NCBI GenBank assembly: GCA_028023455.1
Contig: JAQFVV010012985.1
Span: 252,001-316,000 of the forward strand
DNA: 64,000 nt
Source: Epiperipatus broadwayi
Taxonomy: Eukaryota > Onychophora > Udeonychophora > Euonychophora > Peripatidae
Reading direction: 5' to 3'
This document shows, piece by piece, positions 33,611 to 48,132 of the stretch (the first letter of the stretch is position 1; each line of letters starts with the position of its first letter). The position numbers and the translations under genes are program-made. Below the pieces are notes generated by a model. It saw only the letters and a list, made by a program, of their open reading frames with translations, did not search any database and was not told the DNA's origin.

Positions 33611-36289
33611 TCCAAATCTAAATGAGTAGATTAAATGAATATGATCAAAATAAACTTTCCAACTGTTCAAAATATCATTGTTATCATATTGTGATACCAT
33701 TTCTTTAGGCCTTATATTGCTTTCAAATCAAAGATCCAGAATGACCGCTATCTGCGCATGTCTGTATGTTTGCAGTTTTATTCCACCAATCATTTTTAAG
33801 TCTTCGTGTCAGTTGTTGAACTTCTGCCTTCAGATTTTTATATTTATTATGAAGTTCCACTTTTAATTTATCATTTTTCCAAGCAAAGAATAACACATGT
33901 ATTTTTTTTAATTAAATCACTAATAAGAAGACCGTTGTCAGAAAACCAGCCATGATTCTTATCAGTGAATCCAAGAATAAAAATAATAGAGATATTTATT
34001 TATTTTAAAAGAAAAACGTAATTAAAATGTTACTTGTGCAATAATTCTAAGATTTATTGGTGTCTTTAAACAACATTTTAATAATGCTATTTTTCTTTTT
34101 AGTATAGACTTTTTCCCTTATTTGTGATATCTTAATGATTTTACATATTTACATCTACAAATGCTACTTGTCCAGTGTTCCATTTATTTTTAGTAAGCAG
34201 GAATTTATTGTGAGAATGGATATGATTTCTAAGTAGTAAAAACATGACAATCTTTTTACTGCTGTTATTATATCTATTTTATGTATATATTATCTACAGT
34301 TATTCTCATTATTGTTTTTATTATGCTTATCTTCTTATGCGAGCTTTGAACTGCAAAGAGATTATAACACAATAGTTTGGTATTTTATTCTCTATTTGAA
34401 TGATCCATGTTTCTAAAAAAATTTTTTTTACAATTATCATTAAAATTATTCTGGGTCTTCCATTATCATCATAACTGTTTACATGGTATAAGAGCAGCCT
34501 TTTCTATTCTTATTCCTATTTGGACATACTCTGTTATCTTCAATTTCCAATATGTAATTGGATAAGTTTAATGCTGTTTCCCTTCTAAATTTTATTTTAT
34601 ATTACTCTTAGCCATTACACAAACCAAATAGTGTGAACATATTTGTAATTTTTAACTTGGCTGGTGAGTCAATTATTTGATAGCTATATAAAAAAAATAC
34701 ATTCCATATTCCTATAAAAGACATATGCAGCAAATCGAATTTGTTCTTATTTGTTCTATTTTTAACATATTTTTAACTTCTCCAATAAATATAAAAAAAT
34801 ACATGGATGCTGGGAATAACATCATCTTTTATATTTTATAAATGAATTCAGCAAATCAAAATATATGTTGCAAATGAAAGAATTATTTCAGTAAAATATA
34901 TGGGCTATTCTAACAAATTATTGTTTAGAAATTAACTATAGACCTATTATGAATGCAATAGAAATTTTTTAAAATGTTTTTGTAAATTTTTCAAAACATG
35001 ATTATAAGATGTTCTTTAGCTAACTAAATGATATAATATTAAATCTGCAATCATAAGTGCACATTTCATGGACTGGTTATATAATGTAAATGAAAACCAA
35101 TTTTTCTAAAAAAAAAATTTCTGATGAGTTTGAACATAGTTTATATAGGAGAAATTTGCAATAACTTATTAGGATTCTTGGTAAGTACATTTTGATGAGA
35201 TGCAATAACAATCGTTTTATTGAAAAGATTGTATTGCAAGGTAAAATGCAGTGTGCGTTTTCAATAAGACAAAGTTTTTAGGACAGGAAAGAACATTTTT
35301 ATAGTTGAAAAGGTTAAGAGACATCATACAAAATATCTAACGAAAATATTACCACAAGTTAGTAGTATTGGGTTTATACATATCATATTAAAGTATTCTA
35401 ATGGTCAATTAATCCTTTTGGCAGAGAAATTAGCTCATACACAGACATACACATATCTGTTTATAGCTCATTATAATAATTTTGAGTTTCTCATAAAAGA
35501 ATCATGAAAAAGAAAACAGTCATTAATCTTGTCAATCGCCAGTGTTTTACTCCATAGCTAATAATAGCTAAATATCCATTTTCTAAATAATATTAATAAT
35601 TTATCTAGATTAAATATGAGTCACCTAATTGAAAAAAAAAATCTTAAGGCTGATTGGCAGTTGGAAAATATTTCAAGTGGTAATAAATCCGGATTCGAAA
35701 ACCAAGTCCCAAACCAAGCATGCACACACGCTATCACATATTTCAGGAGGAATCATTAGTATACTGCACATATAAATAAAGCGTAAGATCAAATTTTATT
35801 AGGTTTTTTAAATCCATTTTCGAGGTTTACCTGTATGTAAAAATTATTTTATATATATATTAAATTTACGCAATTATTTATCTATATCTATTTCAACTAA
35901 GAATTTAATTTACTCCTGTAATTATAAAATTGAAAATAAATTTATGAAATTAAAACTTCCATTTATAATATAATTGATGACACAAATTTTAATTAATAAA
36001 GTAATTTTAGAGATTTTATAATTAATTTATTCTAAAAGAAAAGAACTAATTAAAAATTATATTTGAATAGTTATATTAAAACGTATTTACAACTATGTAA
36101 ACAATATTTTACTTAAAAGTCTTTAACAAATAATTATTTGCTATTTTTAAACATTGGTTAATTAGCTATATGATATATTTTATATATAAGTCAATAGTAT
36201 ATTATGCATACATATTGTGTATATATATATAGCAACATGTTGAGCGTTTCGCATACTGTACATCGTCGTCATTATCATGTTCAATCATT
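33611..36289. other. AT-rich non-coding; one weak dispersed-repeat match
   Basis: 35270-35400 weakly resembles 29640-29740 (GAAAAGGTTAAGAGACATCA, CAAAATATCTAACGAAAA), possibly a third copy of that repeat. Otherwise nothing recognised; short ORFs lack motifs. Confidence 0.3.
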
Positions 36290-36905
36290 ATTGACCTACT
36301 GTAGGGTGAAGGCCTCTCTAAGTTAAATCCAATTCTGTCTATCCGAAACCACTCCTTTTCATATCACATCAACAAACTTTTCTATTTTGTCATTCATCTC
36401 ATATAAGATCTCTTTTTAGGTCTTCCACAATTTCTTGCGATCCAAATTAAAAATTCAATTGTCCATTTATTGTCATTTTTTAACAATATACCCAGCTCCA
36501 TATCATTCTCTTTATTTTTATACTGAGTCAGAAATACTTATGTAGTCTGTTATTTGTATATTTTATTTTTGATTTTTTTTTTTTTTGTTATTTTTAATAT
36601 ACATCTCTCCATATCTCAAGGAGACATTCTAAGTCTGTATTAATTTTCTGTTAAGTGTCCGACTTTCAGATTTATGAGTAAGAAATGATAAAACACGTAT
36701 TAACTACTTTCCTTTTCAAACTTATAGCATATTTTTTTAACACTAAGTTATTTTTTACTAAAAGCCCTCCACCCAGGTTTAATTCTGTAATTACTTTCAT
36801 TCATTATGTTTCCACTCGTATTAATAATCTGACCAAGGTATTTGTTGTTGTTAACTTTTTTAATTCTTGATTATCAATCCTATTTACATATTGGACTATT
36901 TCCAT
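36290..36905 (-). pseudogene. Decayed LINE C-terminal region with GAT-type tail
   Basis: On the minus strand, 36810-36680 reads ELNLGGGLLVKNNLVLKK and SLKRKVVNTCFIIS, the conserved block after the RT core. It continues near 36430-36330 with GRPKKRSYMR and EWFRIDRIGFNLERPS, paralleling the 6.0-kb tail at nucleotide level (GAAGGCCTCTCTAAGTT here, complement of AACTTAGAGAGACCTTTATC there). It ends in a GTCGTCATTATCAT run near 36266-36280. Stops throughout. Confidence 0.55.
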
Positions 36906-37264
36906 CATTTAATATTAAGTATTGAATGTCTTTAAAAAAAATGTAACTTTATTTAAATTTTTCAATTACATTCAACTCTAACATAGGTTAATATATGCAC
37001 AATGTTTTGAGAGATGTAATTCTTCTCTCTTCTTCAGATAATATAATACACCATATACTCTTCTTCAGGTGTTGCTGGCCTGACCAGTGATAATACTAGA
37101 ACCATTAGTTTTTTCACATTACTTGACACTCTCCATGAAAATTGATATTGATTTTCATACACAACATGCTTTTTTCTGTCATGAGACATTATACCAGTAG
37201 AAACAAATAATCTACAGCTTTAATTAATGAACTTCATGCTATAAAGTTAAAATTGAAAGTTATT

Positions 37265-37855
37265 TTTGGAAACATGCTTTTAAAAAAGGCAAAACTCTCC
37301 ATACAGTAGTGCCACCCTGTGCCAAACAGAGTAATCAATGGGTGCCAGAAGGCTTGTGCATAAAATCCCTATCTAGTGCCTACTCTTCCAATATCCCCAG
37401 ACTAGTTTCTGGCTTGTGGCCATCATCAGTGAGGAGCCTTGGATCTGATAGCACTGCACCTAGATCTTAGGATCTAATGCAACTCTCCAGCAACCACCTT
37501 TTATCTCTACTTAACTACAAAACTATGAGAATGAAATTGAAAACACAGTAATATTTTCAATATAGTCATATGGGTCTGAACTCAATTCAGTACCCATACA
37601 TGTTGGTGTCTTTGGCTAGTAAACAACCATAGCCACCACTATCCTATTAGGCAAGATTGGTGTTAAACCACTAAACATCACATGATCACCATCTCTATAC
37701 TAGCACATAATTGTTGTAAACAAAGGCAAAATTCTTCATACAGTAGTGTCACTCTGTGCCAAACAGTAATCAAGGGATGCCAGAAGGCTTGTGCATAAAA
37801 TGCCTTTGTTTACAACAATTATGTGCTAATATAGAGATGGTGATCATGTGAAACA
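37265..37855. repeat. Fold-back element, family Q, copy 2
   Basis: Carries the box GTTTCTGGCTTGTGGCCATC at 37405-37424 (complement of the CTGATGA...GAAAC box). A small inner fold-back, 37683-37850, has arms containing ATGATCACCATCTCTATACT. 37470-37690 is the inverse of 23600-23820. The right side carries a second AGTAGTGTCACTCTGTGCCA block. Confidence 0.65.
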
Positions 37856-37899
37856 TGCTTTTGTTAATTCAATTATGTTTTTTTAAGCACCAATATAAA

Positions 37900-40065
37900 T
37901 ATACTCAATCCATTTTGGCTGAATATCTTTCTATTAAAAAAATCAAAATGTTCTTGACTCAATCTCATAACTGATTGAAGGAATACATCTGTTGGGCTCT
38001 AGATTCTTCTGCAGTTATTGTAGATAAATATTTTTGTATAGGACTCAATATGTTATCTTCTATTGTCTGTCATTTTAAATCTAAGTTGCAAATATTCAGC
38101 TATCTTAACTCCTGGTATTTTCTTTTAGCAAAAGTCATCAAGGTTATGATAAGCTGAAATCTTTACCCAATAGCATTCTTTCAGGTTTTCATGCAATTCT
38201 TAAATACCTTCTCCTGCTTGTTAGTTTTTTTTATGGTGACAATCATTATGAATTTGTTTGACTTTCTTTCTAAACAAATTTATCATATCAATAGACATTC
38301 AGTTTCCTTAGGTCGAATTAATCAAGCAAAATATTATTCCCTTCTCTTTTAAGAACCTTCATCCTATTTTTATATCACCATTTTTTAATTATTGAATATA
38401 TTTTTAAGGATAAGATTCAACTTATTATTCTGCCTTCTATCTCAATATATCAATTTGATAAAAAAAGATGCTTCCATCTCTGATGCTTTCATTCTGTTTA
38501 AACATGATATTGAACAAGTTAAAGATATTAGAACAGCTGGTTTCATAATAGTACAACTTAATATTTTATCAGCTTTTGATTCTGTCACTATTGACACCCT
38601 CATTGAGGTATTACAATTACATAATATTCCCATTCTCTACATTTCAGATAACCTTATAATAAATAAAGAAATCTTTAACACTCTTAATGAAAAAGTTACA
38701 TCATAGTTCAAACCCAAAATGCAGAGTTCATTTTTGAGCATTTTGTTTTTTATTAATCACATAAATCTGCTGTTTCTGGAAATGGAGAGGAAACTGCCTG
38801 GTTACTCTGCTGAGTGCTAAGGCAGACAAGTGTATATTATTCACAAATGATCTTGTCATTTTTCTCCTCTCTAATAAGTATCATCCTTTACTTACTTTTC
38901 TTCTGAAAAATTTTATCGCACACTATAAACTTCAATTCAACTTTAAAATATTATTTACATGGAGTATACTTTCTGTTAATAGTGTTTTTTCTCCGTTCAC
39001 TATTTTCCCATATAACTTTCTTGGATTTTCCTTTATAAGTCTATGATTTCTATGAGAACATCTATTCAAAACTTTATTCTCACCTCTGTTGAAAATGTAA
39101 TTAAATTCTTCCGTAAAGCATACCTTTTCCTTCATGCAAAAATCTCTTTTCTACACCCTTATCTTTCCAAAATGACTTACTGTGTGGCCATTATTAACTA
39201 TACTGATTCTTTTAAGAAAAATATTAGTTCACTTTGCTCCAAACATTTGGAATAAAAGAGTTGTTTCAATGAGTATTAGAAATTTACAGAAGCATGTCAA
39301 AGACAGTGGTCTCTCTCTTCACTGAACACTACCTTTTTGGTCATCATTTACTATTTTTAAAGTTATCTCTGATTACTCTAATGCTGTAAAATTTATTTTA
39401 ATCACCCCATCTGATAAGTCTCTATCCAATAAACTTAATCTTTTCAATCAAATCCATTGCAATTTATATTGATCTTAATAATCATATATTCTTTAGGAAA
39501 ATAATATTTTGGAAGGCTTACAACATGATCCATAGGACTAATCAACTTCAACCATCCCTGTCTCTTCTTACTATCATCAATAAACATAAACAATAAAAAA
39601 TTCAAATTCTGGTATCTAGAAACAAAATACATTGATTACCTTATCGAAATCATTTTAGATGCCCTCCCTACTAATCATTTTTATCACAGAAAATGGTACA
39701 TGCTAATATTGACACACTTTGTTCTCTTTGTCATAAATCTGAAGAAATAAATACCTCATTTTCTGTTCCAATGTCCTGCTGTTCTTATCTATAGAAATAT
39801 CATTGAGTCAATTACCAAATTGCATAATTCTTCTATTTCTATTTTCATTGATAGCATGAAATGAGGCCTTTTCTCTTCAATTAGTATTGCTCTTTTCTTT
39901 ATACTTGTCTTTTGATTCAGATGCCATATTTGCTCCAACCCTACATCTAAGAAATTACAATCACTGTTTTACAATAAAATTTCAAAAATTAAAAACAGAG
40001 ACAGAGTGCTTGCCCCTCAAGACATTGTTGATAAATACATGCAGCCTAGTCTGACTTCCAGTATT
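37900..40065 (+). pseudogene. Decayed ORF2 of the same L1/Tx1-like LINE family as at 1.3 kb
   Basis: RT motifs in order across three frames: ISDAFILFKHDIEQVKD then AGFIIVQLNILSAFDSV (38470-38590, RT motif A) and LIEVLQLHNIP. KCILFTNDLVIFLLSN near 38830-38870 is the F-ADD motif, with Asp lost (TND). KYIDYLIEIILDALPTNHF near 39620-39680 follows, then TLCSLCHKSEEIN, and after a frameshift HFLFQCPAVLIYRNII. It ends KKLQSLFYNKISKIKNRD near 39950-39995. The C-terminal CSLC-H-C motif is complete here apart from the frameshift, unlike the 1.3-kb copy. The part upstream of 38400 is assigned by position only. Confidence 0.65.
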
Positions 40066-40317
40066 TTTTGTCATTTATTTATTTTATACCTCTATTATGT
40101 ATTTACAAAATTAATTTGTTGTAATTTATACACCATTAAATTTATATATGTTTGTGATGATGATAAATTACAAAATATCCAATAGAATTTCATATCATCT
40201 ACTTCAAGTTTGTAAAAATAAATTTTTTGCCTAATAAAATTTTTGTTTAAAAAAAATAGACATTTTAAAAAATAAAAATAGCTTTCATTAACCATTAAAG
40301 TAATATATAGATTAAGG
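40066..40317. other. AT-rich non-coding
   Basis: Possible LINE 3' UTR at its start; nothing else recognised. Confidence 0.3.
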
Positions 40318-40423
40318 CTATAACCTTAAGGCCATGCAAATGGAAAACGACAGTAGGGACTGTGTTAAGATTTGTAGAGGTCCCTAGTGTCGTTTTCTCA
40401 GGTGCATGGTCTTAAGGTTATAG
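40318..40423. repeat. 106-bp hairpin, MITE or pre-miRNA-like
   Basis: Arms of about 43 bases: CTATAACCTTAAGGCCATGC ... ACGACAGTAGGGAC, and GTCCCTAGTGTCGTTTTC ... GCATGGTCTTAAGGTTATAG. A few mismatches and bulges, loop about 20 bases. The size and mismatch pattern fit both a tiny fold-back MITE and a miRNA precursor; MITE is more likely given the neighbourhood. Confidence 0.7.
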
Positions 40424-41170
40424 AATTTATATATATATATATATATACTTTATGTAATGAATATACACTTTACAAATGTAACTATTATTAACCATTAAAC
40501 CAATACTAATATTTTATTTCATACTCTTATACACTCAGTACTGGGTTTTATAGGCCCCAGTTAATATTATATACATCTCTTACCTCTTATCAGTGTATTA
40601 CTAGAAATAGACAGGTATCATTCCCAAAATCTGTCCTAATCTCATTAATATTTTAGTAGGTATTTAGTTTGAGTTTCAGTTATCATATTACAACATTCAT
40701 CAATGTATGAGTTCTGTGATTATATCTTAAAATAATAATCATGACTAACTTACATTATTGGTTGAATATAATATTTTTACAACAAATGTGGTTCATGACA
40801 GTTCATGTCCTTCAAAAATTGTTTAATTTTCAGTAAAATAAGACATTTTTAAATGGTATATTATACAAACTTTATTAATTTATGGATCTAGTACTAAATT
40901 AAAGCTTTTTAACATTAAGAGTACATTTAAACATTTTAGTCCAAATTATAATGAGACTAATTTAATCACTTGATCATTTTCATTTTTTGATTGTATATTT
41001 TCCAGTATTTGTATTTGCAATTTCATCCAATGATTATCTAGTTTTATACTATTATATATTTAGGACTGGTATCAAACAAGCAATTATTATTAAATATATC
41101 AAATATATTCATAGCACTTTCCTGAAAAAATAATCTCTGATTAAATGTCAGAAAAATTTAGAAAAAGATT
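40424..41170. other. AT-rich non-coding
   Basis: (AT)n at 40430-40446. Nothing else recognised. Confidence 0.35.
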
Positions 41171-41328
41171 GGGTACTGATTTAGTATGTACTAACAGACA
41201 TTTTGAATTCTAAAAACTGCCCAAAATACCCACTGACACATCCAAGTGATAAATGATATTGATTAATCTACACATAGTCACAGTTCTTAGAATTCAAAAT
41301 AGCTGTGAGTGCATACTAAATCAGTTAC
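41171..41328. mobile_element. 158-bp diverged relative of the giant fold-back family
   Basis: Left end GGGTACTGATTTAGTATG and right end GCATACTAAATCAGTTAC are inverted. The following CATTTTGAATTCTAAAAACT, CACATCCAAGTGATAAATGA and ATTGATTAATCTACAC track the outer 110 bases of the giant element. AAAAGATT flanks it perfectly (41163-41170 and 41329-41336), an 8-bp target duplication of the hAT type. It is the terminal sequences joined with no interior. Confidence 0.75.
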
Positions 41329-41589
41329 AAAAGATTGTTTCTAATCATTATTAAGTCTCATGGCTGAAGAATCATTTAAATAAACTTATGTTGGAAGGGT
41401 TGCAAGAAAGTTTTCAGGCAATATGACTTGTGGGAAATATTTTCAAGTTCATTTAAATAATTTTTGGGACTTCCAAACATGAGTGTTCTATGCTTTTATT
41501 TGTGAAGGATGATGAAAATTTATTTTTTATGTTTTTGTACTTTTTAGTTTTAATTTTTATGCATTTATGTAAATAAATTTATTTTTCAC

Positions 41590-41860
41590 AGAAGCAGACT
41601 TTCATATAGTAGTGCTACCAAGAACAAACCTTAGTAGTCTAAGTGCTGTGCTCTTTGATCTTAGGCTTCTCACTGATGAAGACCACAAGCTTGAAACTAG
41701 TCTAAGAATACTAAATGAGTAAGTAGTAGATAAGGATTTTATGCACAAATCTTCCTGAATCCATTGATTACTAAGACTTACACTAAATGGCATTAATGTA
41801 CAGGTGAATTTGCTAGTGTTTTAACCATTTGTATAAGCATATGAAATGATAAGCATGTGA
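41590..41860 (+). repeat. Family Q fragment, copy 3
   Basis: Contains TAGTAGTGCTACC, the box CTGATGAAGACCACAAGC-TTGAAAC (41673-41697), AAGGATTTTATGCACAA and GAAATGATAAGCATGTGATA, in the order of the right arm of the 23-kb copy. Confidence 0.6.
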
Positions 41861-43353
41861 TATTTATAAATGTTGATTACTTTTACATATTGGTATTAGA
41901 TGCAAGTTAATATTTCAAAAATGTTTGCTTTGTTTTGCTTTGGCAACAGTTTTTCAATTTATTTTCATTGTGTAAATATTTATAGAACAAACTTTTTGTT
42001 GTATTTTTTCACAATTTAAGAAAAATGAATCCACATAATTAATTCTTTAAAATTGGTCATTTCTAAATATTTTATATTCATTCTTTATCTCAGTTATAAA
42101 TCTATTGCTTTTTGGCTGTGACATCTATAGTGCAATAGTTAATAAAGTATCAGGATATTATTCACATCTGAACTATCTTCAGATCTGTTAATGCATTAGA
42201 ATAATTTTCAAGTACTGCTTAACATAATCGATTATTGCTTAGAATTGGGACATAAACTTCCAACAGTGTTTTTTGGTCTGTTTAAGTTTAATCTTTGGCA
42301 TAATAATTAATGATGGCTTCCTCTATTCACTTTATTAAGTATATTGTAACCTTTACATATACATTTTTTTGGTAATCTTAATTTAGTTTATGTTTTCATA
42401 TGGTTTTATCTAAATCTTCTATTGCTGTGGATTTATTCCAAAGATGATACATAATCTTTTTTTCCTATCAGTTTCAAAAAAATATATATTCTCTTTCATT
42501 TCATTCTCCCTTAACTTAAATGTACCCATAGTATGTTTGACTTTCAATGGTTTTTTTAATATTAATGTTAAAATCTATAACAACTATTTAAAAGTGGTGT
42601 TTAGTTCAATAAAGTATTCTTTAAGTCTATGATATTCATCGTGCATCTAGCCTTCATTTATATTTCCAATGTTTATGTCTTGCAATAAAACGTGTTTACT
42701 TTTCAAATCAATGTCTCTTATCTTTTTTTGTAACTTGACAAATTCAAACAATGATACATTTAACATCAGAAACTTCTAATTTATGTAACTCCTCTTTCAC
42801 TTGAAAGTGTCTACATTTTTTGGTCAAACAAATTTAGATTATTTTCAAATCCTGGTAAATAGTAACACCCCCTTTTTTTTAATTGCAAATGTTGCCTTAC
42901 TTGAAGGCTTGAGGCTCATAATTTAATTTTTGTTATAATTGTAAAAACAAAAACCAATATTCACACATGCACTTATCTACACAGTCTTAAATAAAATGCA
43001 GCTGATGTTTCATTTAAAAACTGTCAAGCATCTAAAAAGAAAAACTGTGGCTTTTATGATTTTACATTTAATGTTAAAGCTAAAAATTAGAAAACTCATA
43101 ATCCTGATTTACATTCTCGAGAGAAACTCATTCGTGTTCATTTATAAAGAAATATTTTCATAGTAATAAAGCACGGATTGGATATAAGAAATTTATCATG
43201 CATGTTTTTAAAACTTCAACAAAAATCAGAAGGTTTATATATGATATATCTGTAATTAACTATATTATGATTAATGTTTTCTCATTCACGCTTTTTCCTT
43301 GAAAGAATTTTAAGGAAGTCTTCACACTGTAATTGGCTATTTATGATTCTTTA
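41861..43353. other. AT-rich non-coding
   Basis: No gene or repeat recognised; short ORF at 42444-42632 is hydrophobic by composition. Confidence 0.35.
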
Positions 43354-45400
<2,047 letters not shown>

Positions 45401-45645
45401 ATTGAAGAAATTAAGAGATGAAGATAGATATAGATGAAATATATTGCTAGAGGATATAATAATAGATGGACAGTTGGAATTTTAAACTTGACCCAAGAAA
45501 TTGTAAAAGTTCTGGTAAAAATCCCATTTGAGATGGATGAAATAAGAAAATTTGTGGATGTGGTTGAAAGAACTTCATTTTGTAGTAAATTAATGAAGTT
45601 TGAAAATATTGATGACATAGATAATTATTTGCTCTAGTTATCTCA
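45401..45645 (+). pseudogene. Decayed RTE-like LINE tail
   Basis: An open frame of 67 codons (45434-45637) includes NNRWTVGILNLTQEIVKVL and FEMDEIRKFVDVVERTSF. This parallels the RWT--L-W-P...RP--RW-DEI-KF-G--W block of RTE-like LINEs and the minus-strand copy at 11.8 kb (DNRWTSEVLN). Start codon not meaningful. Confidence 0.5.
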
Positions 45646-45877
45646 TTTTATTATCTGAAGTTTAGGCTGTGATAAACTGATGGACTTGAGAGATAAAAGT
45701 TTCTGGATCAATCTTTAATATGTCACATAATCCTTTTAATGTTGATGTCAGAATCTACTTAACTATCTGATTTTTTCTTAATACAGTACATAAAATTGAA
45801 ACATAAAATGAAAATGATTGTGCAAAAATAAATTTATAGTGATTAATCTTCAAAACATTTCTGATTTATTTGATCTG

Positions 45878-45960
45878 GTGGTTTGGTAGAGTGATGGATA
45901 GATAATCTCAAGAGCTCAAGATTGATAGATTATGGTCCAGTTCTGTCACTTCCGTTCTCA
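45878..45960 (+). repeat. tRNA-like SINE head
   Basis: GGTGGTTTGGTAGAGTGATGG looks like an A box region and ATGGTCCAGTTCTGTCAC like a degenerate B box, about 50 bases apart. Fold is incomplete; a SINE remnant is likelier than a tRNA gene. Confidence 0.35.
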
Positions 45961-46000
45961 AAATTCACATGAATTACAAGCAATTAACCATAGGATTATT

Positions 46001-46228
46001 ATCACATTCATATCGGCTTTTTCAAACCAAATTGTGCAAATGCTTTTTGCGAGTGTTAAATAATAAATGAATAACCTCTGACCCATACAAGATATAGAAT
46101 TTATGCAGCAATAAAAGGAATCATAAATTCTATATCTTGTATGGGTCAGAGGTTATTCATTTATTATTTAACACTCGCAAAAAGCGTTTGCACAATTTGG
46201 TTTGAAAAAGCCGATATGAATGTGATTA
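46001..46228. repeat. Near-perfect 228-bp palindrome
   Basis: Arms of about 100 bases: ATCACATTCATATCGGCTTT ... ACAAGATATAGAATTTATG, and the complement from about 46122 to 46228. Only one or two mismatches; loop about 20 bases. ATAGGATTATT occurs just before (45990-46000) and again at 46268-46278, so the insertion may run to 46267. The lack of decay implies youth or gene conversion. Confidence 0.85.
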
Positions 46229-46655
46229 CAATAGTATACAGACGCTATAAAAAATAAATGCTGATTTATAGGATTATTGTAAAATCTTAATGACAAATTT
46301 AATAATACTGTATGTATAAACACAAACTATTGACTTTTGAAACTCATAATTATCTTAGTAAAGAAAAAACTGAATTTGAGAACAAAAACAATCCTGACAC
46401 AAACTGTGAAATAAAAAATTAATAATGAAAAAATGTATCAAGAGTTTCTAAAAATAAATTCAAAATTTAATGTAAACTTGAAATTACAAAACTCAAAGGA
46501 GATTGCAACTTTTAGAAAATAGTTATAAAGATTATTTTCTAATTTTGAGAAGTAAAATATATGGATATATTATGAGATGAGTATCAGTTTAAAGATCTAT
46601 ATAGTTTCCCCATCAGTACTGGAGCTAACATTCTATTATAATCAAGTTTTCTTTT
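46229..46655. other. AT-rich non-coding
   Basis: Nothing recognised beyond the direct repeat at 46268-46278. Confidence 0.3.
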
Positions 46656-46765
46656 GGTAGTCAAACCATGTAGCTCATCTTATAAATTTAAGTTACCAGA
46701 GAATCTTAACCCTCTGCAGAGTTAATAATAACTAGATACCTATTTTTTTAACCAATAAGTAAATA
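46656..46765 (-). repeat. Dispersed repeat, partner of 52768-52850
   Basis: Minus strand reads GGTATCTAGTTATTATTAACT, AGAGGGTTAAG, then ATGAGCTACATGG, matching 52768-52850 on the plus strand. Possibly the 3' region of the LINE seen at 52.5 kb. Confidence 0.5.
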
Positions 46766-47304
46766 GATAGTTAGGTTACATTGGGTTTCTAAAAATATAT
46801 TTTATAATCCTGCCTTGAACCTGCTATATAATAATGTAATAAATAATTTTGATCAACTCTTTTGAAAATAAACAAATAAAATTTAATATTTAGTAGTTAT
46901 AATGTAATAGATGTGTATTATTTTAATAAAATTTTATCTTTGTTAATATGAAATAATTACAGTCATAAGTAATTAAATAAATAAATGTATGATTAACTAA
47001 TTTGAAGGTCATGTGATTGTTAAGTACCCCAATGGTTGTTTGACTCCAATAATTTCACTATAATAATCAAATGGTTTGTTACATAAGAAATTCAATCCCT
47101 GGAAATGATAGAGTTTGGCTATAATCTATGCTCTTTGAACTCCCATCTGCCATTTTACAACTGAGCCAAAATACACAAAGCAATAGTTCCATTCAATTTA
47201 TGAAACTTCTTTTTACTCAGATTAAATTCACTCAGTAAATTTTAGTTTTTGCATCCCCCACTTATCTACTAGTCTAAATTGTTCTGAGCTTAGAATAATT
47301 ACAA
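46766..47304. other. AT-rich non-coding
   Basis: Nothing recognised. Confidence 0.3.
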
Positions 47305-47611
47305 CAGGAATACCCAACCCTATGCCCGTGGGACTATGGCACCCGCAGACCATTTCACATGTGCCCGCCACTATTTGAACACAATAAAAAATTATTTATC
47401 TTATACAAATAAATTTATTTTTTAAGATTTCTTATAAATTATTGTATTATATTGTAATCAAATTGTAGGGCATACTATACTTTTACAGCATAAAAAGTCT
47501 ATAATTAACAATATCCAACTATAAATTTACATTGAAAAAATAAATGGTGCCCGCCACCTGGCCGGTATTTATAGAATGTGCTCTTAAGTGCAAAAAGGTT
47601 GGGAACCACTG
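47305..47611. mobile_element. hAT-like MITE with 8-bp target duplication
   Basis: Left end CAGGAATACCCAACCCTATG, right end GGTTGGGAACCACTG. Subterminal GCCCGTGGGAC / GTGCCCGCCACCTGGCC are G/C-rich and inverted. Flanks are AATTACAA (47297-47304) and AATTACAT (47612-47619), a 7/8 match. The interior is AT-rich and non-coding. Confidence 0.75.
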
Positions 47612-48039
47612 AATTACATTATTGTTTATTGTCTAGAAATAGAGTATACAAAGTTGGTTATGACAAGACTTTTCATGTTTAAGAAATCAATTTAAAATAT
47701 ATTTTCGAACAAGATCGAAGAATTACAAAGACAAATTCACATTTTCAAAATATGCAATAGATTTTAATTTAAAAAAGTAATTTTTGATTTGTTGTAGAAT
47801 TTTTTTTAGATATTTCTTTTTTCTTTTGTTGATGTTAAAAGTGTTAACTAATAGAGATACATAATAGTGTCATTATAATATGAATATTTTTATATCAATA
47901 ACCCAAAATTCTCATATGACCTCAACATATACAGTGGAATCGTGAACTATATAATATTTTGTTTCAATCCTTCCTCATATACAAATGTATATACAATATA
48001 ATAATTCACTTTGATTACAATAGAATATGTATCATATAT
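47612..48039. other. AT-rich non-coding
   Basis: Nothing recognised. Confidence 0.3.
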
Positions 48040-48132
48040 TTCTTTCCATATGTCATAGTATTGGCCAGGAGGTGAACCCGCAACAACCGTCTAGGCAGCT
48101 GCACTGATCTCTCGGCTAACAACGCTTGACAC
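48040..48132 (-). mobile_element. Short tRNA-like SINE, copy 1
   Basis: Minus strand: TTAGCCGAGAGATCAGTG, CTGCCTAGACGGTTG, GCGGGTTCACCTCCTGGCC. GGGTTCACCTCC is a good B box and AGCCGAGAGATCAGTG resembles an A box. It shares GTCATAG at the tail and GCTTGACA at the head with the copy at 51144. No clear target duplication; a TA repeat at 48178-48197 follows. Confidence 0.6.
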
